Source: Candidatus Tectimicrobiota bacterium
GTDB taxonomy: Bacteria; UBA8248
DNA: 7,174 nt
Direction: 5' to 3'
Assembly (NCBI GenBank): GCA_016184445.1
Contig: JACPCT010000183.1
Location: forward strand, 1-7,174
Below, in pieces: positions 1 to 4,428 of the stretch (its first letter is position 1; every line of letters begins with the position of its first letter). The notes beneath the pieces were generated by a model, which was not told the DNA's origin, made no database searches, and was given only the letters and a program-made list of their open reading frames with translations. Position numbers and translations under genes: made by a program.

Positions 1-2183
1 AGGACGGCGGGCGCCGTGGGGTTCACCGAGGGCTCCGCCACCCCCTTCACCCCGAAGGGCCCGCGCGGCTCCAGGGCCTCGACGATGAGGGAGGTGAAGT
101 CGCCTGGCATGTCCGCCGAGGTCGGGATGAGGTAGTCCCGGAAGCCGGGGTTCAGCACCCGGCCCCCGCCCATCTGGATGAGCTCCATCGTCCCCAGGCC
201 GAAGCCCATGCTGGCCCCGCCCTCGATTTGCCCCTCCACGTTCATCGGGTTGATGGCCCGGCCCACGTCGTGCGCCGCCACGAGGCGGAGGACACGGTAC
301 TCCCCCGTCTCCGCGTCCACCTCCACCTCGGCGCACTGGGTGGCGAAGACGTAGCACTCGAAGGCCTTGCCCTGGTGGTTCGCCTTGTTCACCCCCATGT
401 CCTTGGAGTGGTGGAGGCCCTCGGCGAGGAGGATATCCCCTGCCTTATAAGAGTTCTGGGCGATCTCGGCGAGGCGCTTCTTGCGCTCGGGGGCCGAGGC
501 GACGAAGACCTCCCCGTCCGCGATCTGGAGGTCCTCCGGGGCCGCCTCGAGCGCCGCGGCGGCCCTCGCAAGGAGCTTCTCCTTCACCCGGGCCACCGCC
601 TTCTTCACCCCGAGGCCGCCCACGTGGGCCACCCGGCTCCCGGTCGAGCCCGGGTCGAAGGGGGCGATCGCGGTGTCGCCGTTGATGAGCTGGACGTGCT
701 CGAAGGGGACGCCCAGCTCCTCCGCCGCGATCTGGCGCAGGATGACGTTCGCCCCCTGGCCCACGTCCACGATGCCCGTGATGACGGTGAGGGTCGCGTC
801 CGCGTTCACCCGGGCGAAGGCCGCGGCGGGCGTGGCCTGGCCGAAGCCGGCGACGGGGTAGATCATGGCCGCCATCCCGCGCCCGCGGCGGTAGCGGCCC
901 AAGCGCCTGCCCCGCCCGATCCCGTCCCAGCCGATGGCGGCGGCCGCGCGGTCCATGGTCTCGGCCAGGCCGCAGCTGGTGATGGCATCCCCGCTGTGGG
1001 CGGGGTCCCCCGTCTTCATGGCGTTGCGGCGCCGCAGCTCCATCGGCTCGATGCCCAGCCTGCGCGCGATGAGGTCCATGTGCCGCTCGCAGGCGAAGGT
1101 GGTCTGGGTGGCCCCGAAGCCCCGGACCGCCCCGGCGAAGCCGTTGTTGGTGTAGGCGAGGCGGAAATCCGATCGGACGTTCGGGATGACGTAGGGCCCG
1201 GGCGCCATGAGCGCCCCCTTGGCTCCCACCCCGGTGCCCGCGGCGCAGTAGGCCCCGCCGTCCAGCAGGCAGCGGACGTGGACCGCCGTGATCCTGCCCT
1301 CCCGCGTCAGGCCGGTCTTGAAGTCCATGGTGAAGGCGTGCCGGACGGTGGAAACGGTGAACTCCTCCTCCCGGGTCATGCGGAAGGTGACGGGCCGGCG
1401 GGTCTTGATGGCGCAGAGGGAGGCGAGGGATTCGAGCATGATCTCGTGCTTGCCGCCGAAGGCGCCGCCCGAGACGCAGCTCACCACCCGCACCCGCGAG
1501 AGGGGGAGCTTGAGCACCCGGGCGAGGTCGGCCTGGATGCGGAAGGGGGTCTGGGAGGAGACGTAGACGTTGAGCCTCCCCGCCGGGTCCACCTCGGCCA
1601 GGGTGAGGTGGGGCTCGATGGCGGCGTGCTCCTGGGGGCCCGTGCGGTAGCGCGCCTCGACGATGACCTCCGCCTCGGCGAAGCCCCTCTCGATGTCCCC
1701 CCGGATGACGGAGCCCTGGGCCACCAGGTTCCCGGTGGGGTGGGACTCGTGCACCAGGGGGCTCTCCGGGCGCAGGGCCTCCTCCGGGTCGGTGACGGCG
1801 GGCAGGTCCTCGTACCGGACCCGGACGAGGCGGGCGGCGGCCTCGGCGGCCTCCCAGCTCGTGGCGCACAGCGCCGCGACCGGGTCGCCCTCGTAGCGCA
1901 CCTTCACCCCGCAGAGGACGGGCTGATCGGGGAGCACCAGGCCGTAGGAGTTGACGGGCACGTCCGCCGCCGTCAGGACGCAGGCGACGCCGGGGGCCTT
2001 GGCGGCGCGGCTCGCGTCCACGCGGAGGATGCGGGCGTGGGGGCGGCCCGAACGGACGACCGCCCCGTAGAGCATCCCGGGCCGCTGGAGGTCTTCCACG
2101 AACCGGCTGAGCCCCGCCACCATCTCGGGGCCGTCCTCGCGCGGGTAGCTCTTGCCGAGGGACCGGAGGGGGCGCTCGCCCAT
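1..2183 (-). CDS. Xanthine dehydrogenase family molybdopterin-binding (large) subunit, C-terminus cut by window edge
   Basis: The frame is open from ATG 2183 to the left edge without a stop: 727 codons, and the family usually has about 750-780. This is the molybdenum-cofactor catalytic subunit of a CoxL/XdhB-type hydroxylase, which hydroxylates an aromatic, heterocyclic or aldehyde carbon with water as the oxygen source. Visible motifs in order: an N-terminal a/b-hammerhead region (RFVEDLQRPGMLYGAVVRSG, then GDPVAAL), GGAFGGKHE at 239-247, the active-site loop AVRGFG at 352-357, GQG at 475-477 (matching Gln767 of bovine XDH), VEGQIEGG, and GVAEP with the expected catalytic Glu at 717 (bovine Glu1261). 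There is no [2Fe-2S] or FAD domain, so separate small and medium subunits are expected but are not in the window. The start is supported by a GGAAAGGA ribosome-binding site 8 bases upstream. Repeat-bearing intergenic DNA separates it from the upstream monooxygenase gene, so it is probably its own transcription unit. Substrate unknown. Confidence 0.93.
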   Translation of the reverse strand, partial: MGERPLRSLGKSYPREDGPEMVAGLSRFVEDLQRPGMLYGAVVRSGRPHARILRVDASRAAKAPGVACVLTAADVPVNSYGLVLPDQPVLCGVKVRYEGDPVAALCATSWEAAEAAARLVRVRYEDLPAVTDPEEALRPESPLVHESHPTGNLVAQGSVIRGDIERGFAEAEVIVEARYRTGPQEHAAIEPHLTLAEVDPAGRLNVYVSSQTPFRIQADLARVLKLPLSRVRVVSCVSGGAFGGKHEIMLESLASLCAIKTRRPVTFRMTREEEFTVSTVRHAFTMDFKTGLTREGRITAVHVRCLLDGGAYCAAGTGVGAKGALMAPGPYVIPNVRSDFRLAYTNNGFAGAVRGFGATQTTFACERHMDLIARRLGIEPMELRRRNAMKTGDPAHSGDAITSCGLAETMDRAAAAIGWDGIGRGRRLGRYRRGRGMAAMIYPVAGFGQATPAAAFARVNADATLTVITGIVDVGQGANVILRQIAAEELGVPFEHVQLINGDTAIAPFDPGSTGSRVAHVGGLGVKKAVARVKEKLLARAAAALEAAPEDLQIADGEVFVASAPERKKRLAEIAQNSYKAGDILLAEGLHHSKDMGVNKANHQGKAFECYVFATQCAEVEVDAETGEYRVLRLVAAHDVGRAINPMNVEGQIEGGASMGFGLGTMELIQMGGGRVLNPGFRDYLIPTSADMPGDFTSLIVEALEPRGPFGVKGVAEPSVNPTAPAV

Positions 2184-2253
2184 CCCGCACGTCCTTTCCG
2201 GAGAATGGCCCAAGCGGGGCGGCCAGGCCCGCCGAGTCGCATTGCCGATGGAG

Positions 2254-2290
2254 CGGATAGACCTTATCCGAGTCGCAAAAGGGGCGCAAG
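2254..2290 (-). promoter_or_regulatory. Weak promoter-like pair overlapping a CGGATA-n5-TATCCG palindrome
   Basis: On the minus strand, TTGCGC (2289-2284) lies 15 bases before GATAAG (2268-2263); taking the -35 one base earlier as CTTGCG gives a 16-base spacer. This is a poor but possible sigma70-type pair about 80 bases before ATG 2183. The -10-like box sits inside a perfect inverted repeat, CGGATA (2254-2259) and TATCCG (2265-2270), which could be an operator. The 9-mer CCGAGTCGC occurs at 2268-2276 and again at 2232-2240, 36 bases apart. The match to consensus is weak, so this is only a candidate. Confidence 0.25.
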
Positions 2291-2405
2291 CAAAGCGGAC
2301 CCTGGGCTCTTTTGTCCGAGGAGAGGCGCCGGAACCAGCGCGAAATTTGGGTAAGGGCTTCCCCGCTTGGCGGAAGTACATTTCGCCTTGGCGGCCCTCC
2401 GCGCG

Positions 2406-2442
2406 GGGGCGGGTCCGCGGGGACGAGTTTGAAACCCGCCCC
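2406..2442. repeat. 9-bp inverted repeat (GGGGCGGGT / ACCCGCCCC) with 19-base loop
   Basis: GGGGCGGGT at 2406-2414 is the exact reverse complement of ACCCGCCCC at 2434-2442. The right arm continues as TACGGG. Read on the minus strand it begins CCCGTAGGGGCGGG, which resembles dispersed palindromic intergenic elements with a TAGGGGCG core in many GC-rich environmental bacteria; that resemblance is recalled, not searched. No U-run follows on either strand, so it is not a canonical intrinsic terminator. Confidence 0.5.
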
Positions 2443-2475
2443 TACGGGTGGGTGAGAGGGACGGAGGAAGGGAGC

Positions 2476-2499
2476 AGGGGCGAGGCATGCCTCACCCCT
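2476..2499. repeat. 24-base near-perfect palindrome centred on GAGGCATGCCTC
   Basis: The centre GAGGCATGCCTC (2482-2493) is a perfect 12-base palindrome. The flanks AGGGG (2476-2480) and CCCCT (2495-2499) also pair. The only imperfect pair is C2481/A2494, which on minus-strand RNA becomes a G-U wobble, so the minus transcript can form a 10-bp hairpin with a CAUG tetraloop. This looks like a REP-type intergenic palindrome, and it shares an (A)GGGGYG start with the inverted repeat about 35 bases away. It could also act as a transcript-end hairpin for the upstream operon, though no U-run follows. Confidence 0.55.
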
Positions 2500-2533
2500 A
2501 GCGGGGTAAAGGAGAAAATGAAAGTTCTACCGT

Positions 2534-2633
2534 TTTCCAGCGATATCCAGCGAAAAAAGTGGAGTGGCCGCACAGGGTGTGCCTGGACTCTCTTCATTTC
2601 CAGCGATTTCCGGGATATTTCGGGATATTCCGG
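2534..2633. repeat. Helically phased short repeats (TCCAGCGA x3, CGGGATATT x2)
   Basis: TCCAGCGA occurs at 2536-2543, 2546-2553 and 2599-2606. The first two copies are exactly 10 bases apart. The longer form TTTCCAGCGAT is identical at 2534-2544 and 2597-2607. Directly beyond the third copy, CGGGATATT repeats at 2611-2619 and 2621-2629, again with a 10-base period. CCGGGATAT (2610-2618) and ATATTCCGG (2625-2633) also form an imperfect dyad, 8 of 9 pairs. It begins 14 bases past the monooxygenase stop. It could be a protein-binding array, a degenerate tandem repeat or a weak transcript-end hairpin. Confidence 0.4.
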
Positions 2634-2646
2634 CCGTAAAAAACAC

Positions 2647-3702
2647 TCACCCGGCCCGGGCGCCCAGCCGCTCCCCCAGGGGCAGCAGGGGCATGACCTC
2701 GCGGGCGAAGCGCTCCATCTCCTCCAGCATGGGGTGGAACTGGAGGAGGAAGAGGCCCACCCCGGCCCGGTGGAATTCCAGGATGCGGGAGGCCAAGGTG
2801 GCCGGGCTCCCGACCAGGCCGGCCGCCGTGCCCCCGTTTGTCCCCACCCGGTCGGCCTGGACGCTCGTCCCGCGGTGCCGGGCCTCCCGGTCCACCCCGG
2901 TGATGACGGCGGCCGGCCCGAGGAGGGAGCACAGGCGCTCGTGCTCCCGGCGGGCGGCCTCGTCCGTCTCCCGGCAGATGGCGAAGGTGCTCATGCCGAA
3001 GCCCACGCCGCGCCTGCAGGCCGCGGCCTCCGCCCGGACGGCGTCCATGAGGGCGCGGGCGTCCTCGAGCGGCCGCCCGTTGAAGAGGAAGACGTCCGCC
3101 GCCCTGGCCGCGAGGCGCACGGCGGCCTCCGATTCCCCGCCGAAGTAGAACGTGGGCCAGGGCTTCCGGATGGGCTTGGGGGCGCAGACGCCGTCCCGGA
3201 TGCGGAAGAACTCGCCCTCGAAGGCGAAGTGGTCCTCGGTCCAGAACTTGCGGAGGACCTCCATCGCCTCGGCGGAGAGGTCGTAGCGGCGGTCGTGGGG
3301 CGGGAAGGGGATGCCCGCCATGTCGTGCTCGTGCTGCCACCAGCCCGAGACGATGTTGATGGCGAAGCGGCCCCCGCTGATGCGGTCGATGTTGGCCCCC
3401 ATCTGGGCGGCGAGCGCCGGATGGCGGTAGGCGCTGCGGCTGGCGACGATGAGCTCGATCCGGCGGGTCAGGGGGGCCAGGGCCGCCGCCGTGATCCAGG
3501 CCTCGAGGATGGGGGCGCCGGGGCCCTTGATGGAGTTGAGGCTCCGATCCAGCAGCAGGGTGCTCTCGAAGCCCAGCTCCTCGGCGCGCTGGATGTAGCG
3601 GAGGTTGTGCTCGAAGGTGGCCTCGCGGACGGCCTCGGGCGGCTCCTGCTGCACGAGGAAGGTGCCCCAGACGGGGGCCCAGACGCCCAGACGCAAGGCC
3701 AT
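2647..3702 (-). CDS. LLM class flavin-dependent monooxygenase, SsuD/SfnG-like
   Basis: A complete 351-residue bacterial-luciferase-fold protein, the normal length for the SsuD/SfnG branch. That branch uses reduced FMN and oxygen to cleave C-S bonds of sulfonates or sulfones, or related substrates. Visible landmarks: GVWAPVWGTF at 6-15, NSIKG at 56-60 then LEAWITAAALAPLTRRIELI, HPALAAQMGANIDRISGGRF at 94-113, the SGWW turn at 119-122, HDRRY at 136-140, FYFGGESEAA at 185-194, FNGRPLEDAR at 207-216, GLVGSP at 295-300 and LFLLQFHPMLEEMERF at 317-332. The start ATG is preceded by a strong GGGAGGAGGGG ribosome-binding site. It lies 24 bases after the stop of the CMD-like gene and is the last gene of the likely three-gene operon. 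It ends in TGA, so UGA is a normal stop in this genome. No flavin reductase partner is in view. The exact substrate cannot be assigned; the family assignment is firm. Confidence 0.93.
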   Translation of the reverse strand: MALRLGVWAPVWGTFLVQQEPPEAVREATFEHNLRYIQRAEELGFESTLLLDRSLNSIKGPGAPILEAWITAAALAPLTRRIELIVASRSAYRHPALAAQMGANIDRISGGRFAINIVSGWWQHEHDMAGIPFPPHDRRYDLSAEAMEVLRKFWTEDHFAFEGEFFRIRDGVCAPKPIRKPWPTFYFGGESEAAVRLAARAADVFLFNGRPLEDARALMDAVRAEAAACRRGVGFGMSTFAICRETDEAARREHERLCSLLGPAAVITGVDREARHRGTSVQADRVGTNGGTAAGLVGSPATLASRILEFHRAGVGLFLLQFHPMLEEMERFAREVMPLLPLGERLGARAG

Positions 3703-3726
3703 CGTCCCCTCCTCCCGGCGCGGGGG

Positions 3727-4392
3727 CTAGCGCATGTCTTTCTTCTGGAAGGCGATGCGCCCGCCGGGGGGCTCGACCACGAGGTGGAGGGCCTCGGCCA
3801 CCCGGCCCGAGAGGTTCCACATGCCGCAGACGAAGGTGAGCTCCACGATCTGGCGCGTGGTGAAGTGCTTCTTCATCTCCTCGAAGGCGAAGTCGTTCTG
3901 CTTCGCGGTGAGGCGGGTCACCTCGTCCGCCCAGCGGATGACCGCCTTCTCCTTGCCGCTGAAGAGGGGGCTGTCCTTCCACCCGTCCCCGTCGAGGAGG
4001 TCAATCTGATCCGCCGTGAGGCCCAGAGCCCGACCGAGCTCTACGTTGTGCCCCACTCAGTTGTTGCATTGGGTGAGGAGGGCCGTCTTGACGATGACGA
4101 GCTCCATGATGCGGATGTAGTCGGGGTCGGTCTTGAGCCGGTCGGTCCTGAGCTTCTGGTCGAGCAGCATCCAGGCCTCGACCAGGACCGGGGCGTGGCC
4201 GAGCATCTGAAAGTAGCGCGGCACCGTGCCCCACATCTCGAACGCCCACTGGTAGCTGGGCGCCAGCTCCTCCCGGATGTCCGCCGGGATGTCGCCCGGA
4301 GGGACGAAGGGCACCCGGGGCACCGGGCACGCCATCATCTCCTCGGTCACGCCCATCCCGGGCGCGAGGCTCGTCTTCCCGTCCACCGCCAT
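3727..4392 (-). CDS. Carboxymuconolactone decarboxylase / AhpD-like selenoprotein, in-frame UGA read as selenocysteine at residue 112
   Basis: Read through TGA 4059-4057, this is one 221-residue protein; without readthrough it is a 111-residue and a 109-residue fragment in the same frame. The N-terminal part holds RVPFVPPGDIP and FEMWGTVPRYFQMLGHAP, typical of CMD-family proteins. The core helix MELVIVKTALLTQ leads into C109-N-N-U112-V-G-H115, and the family has CxxC at this point. Glu97 is 12 residues before Cys109, the same spacing as Glu118 and Cys130 in mycobacterial AhpD. Beyond the UGA, LGLTADQIDLLDG, SPLFSGKEKAVIRWADEVT and HFTTRQIVELTFVCGMWN are all well-kept family sequence with GC-rich codons and no further disruption. 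These proteins act as thiol peroxidases or disulfide reductases; Sec should raise redox reactivity. The start ATG has a GGGAGGGG ribosome-binding site. It sits 36 bases after the Mo-hydroxylase gene and 24 before the monooxygenase gene. A nonsense mutation or read error is the main alternative, but the exact Cys position and the hairpin argue for Sec. Confidence 0.85.
4025..4056 (-). promoter_or_regulatory. Candidate bacterial SECIS hairpin immediately downstream of the UGA
   Basis: The 32 bases after the UGA contain AGAGCUC (4042-4036), loop GGUC (4035-4032) and GGGCUCU (4031-4025). They form a continuous 7-bp stem with one U-G wobble. The loop starts 22 bases after the UGA and its first two bases are G, which fits the known bacterial SECIS layout: apical loop roughly 16-37 bases from the UGA, with a conserved G at the top. 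In E. coli fdhF the loop is AGGUCU; here the closing pair and loop read C-GGUC-G. The wobble U at 4037 could instead bulge out, as the functional bulged U does in fdhF. The hairpin lies wholly in the coding sequence, as bacterial SECIS elements do. SelB recognition is inferred. Confidence 0.75.
4057..4059 (-). other. UGA codon, predicted selenocysteine insertion site
   Basis: On the minus strand the local codons are TGC AAC AAC TGA GTG GGG CAC, giving C-N-N-U-V-G-H. The family consensus has Cys at this codon, and TGA is one base from TGC or TGT. The position therefore matches a Cys/Sec exchange and not a random stop. Reassignment of UGA to Trp is unlikely, because the next gene ends in TGA and Trp is not expected here. 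Confidence 0.82.
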
Positions 4393-4428
4393 GATCCATC
4401 CCCTCCCTTCTCGATGAAACCAAGCCGC

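Larger units (their letters stand above)
2184..2646. other. 463-base intergenic region rich in palindromes and phased repeats
   Basis: No credible coding region is seen on either strand. Short frames running through here are shadows of flanking genes. The composition is more mixed and locally more AT-rich than the genes (for example around 2500-2560 and 2605-2645). It holds, from right to left, phased short repeats next to the monooxygenase stop, a 24-base near-perfect palindrome, a 9-base inverted repeat with a 19-base loop, and a small operator-like palindrome upstream of the large-subunit gene. The last 15 bases before that gene carry its ribosome-binding site. Confidence 0.6.

Noticed and set aside
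228..2354. Long 708-codon plus-strand ORF and other long ORFs opposite or out of frame with the large subunits
   Set aside because: These are GC-rich shadow frames: low-complexity Arg/Gly/Pro/Ala sequence with no family motifs. The minus-strand frame from ATG 2183 carries every Mo-hydroxylase motif.
2184..2646. CRISPR array or tRNA/rRNA gene in the intergenic region
   Set aside because: The repeats are too short and irregular for CRISPR, and no tRNA cloverleaf or rRNA signature is seen.
2530..2649. Readthrough of the monooxygenase TGA into about 40 further open codons
   Set aside because: The protein already has full family length and a natural ending, the extension looks like repeat-derived sequence, and no Cys or Sec is expected there.
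4057..4059. UGA reassigned to Trp or Gly (alternative genetic code)
   Set aside because: The monooxygenase gene ends in TGA right after a normal-length C-terminus, no other in-frame TGA interrupts the large genes, and the expected residue here is Cys, not Trp or Gly.
3727..4392. Two independent small CMD genes, or a pseudogene broken by a nonsense mutation
   Set aside because: The two halves are in the same frame and abut with no spacer, and together make one normal CMD protein. The GTG after the TGA has no ribosome-binding site, the stop falls on the redox Cys, and the 3' half shows no decay. A read error at this single base stays possible but would not explain the GGUC hairpin.
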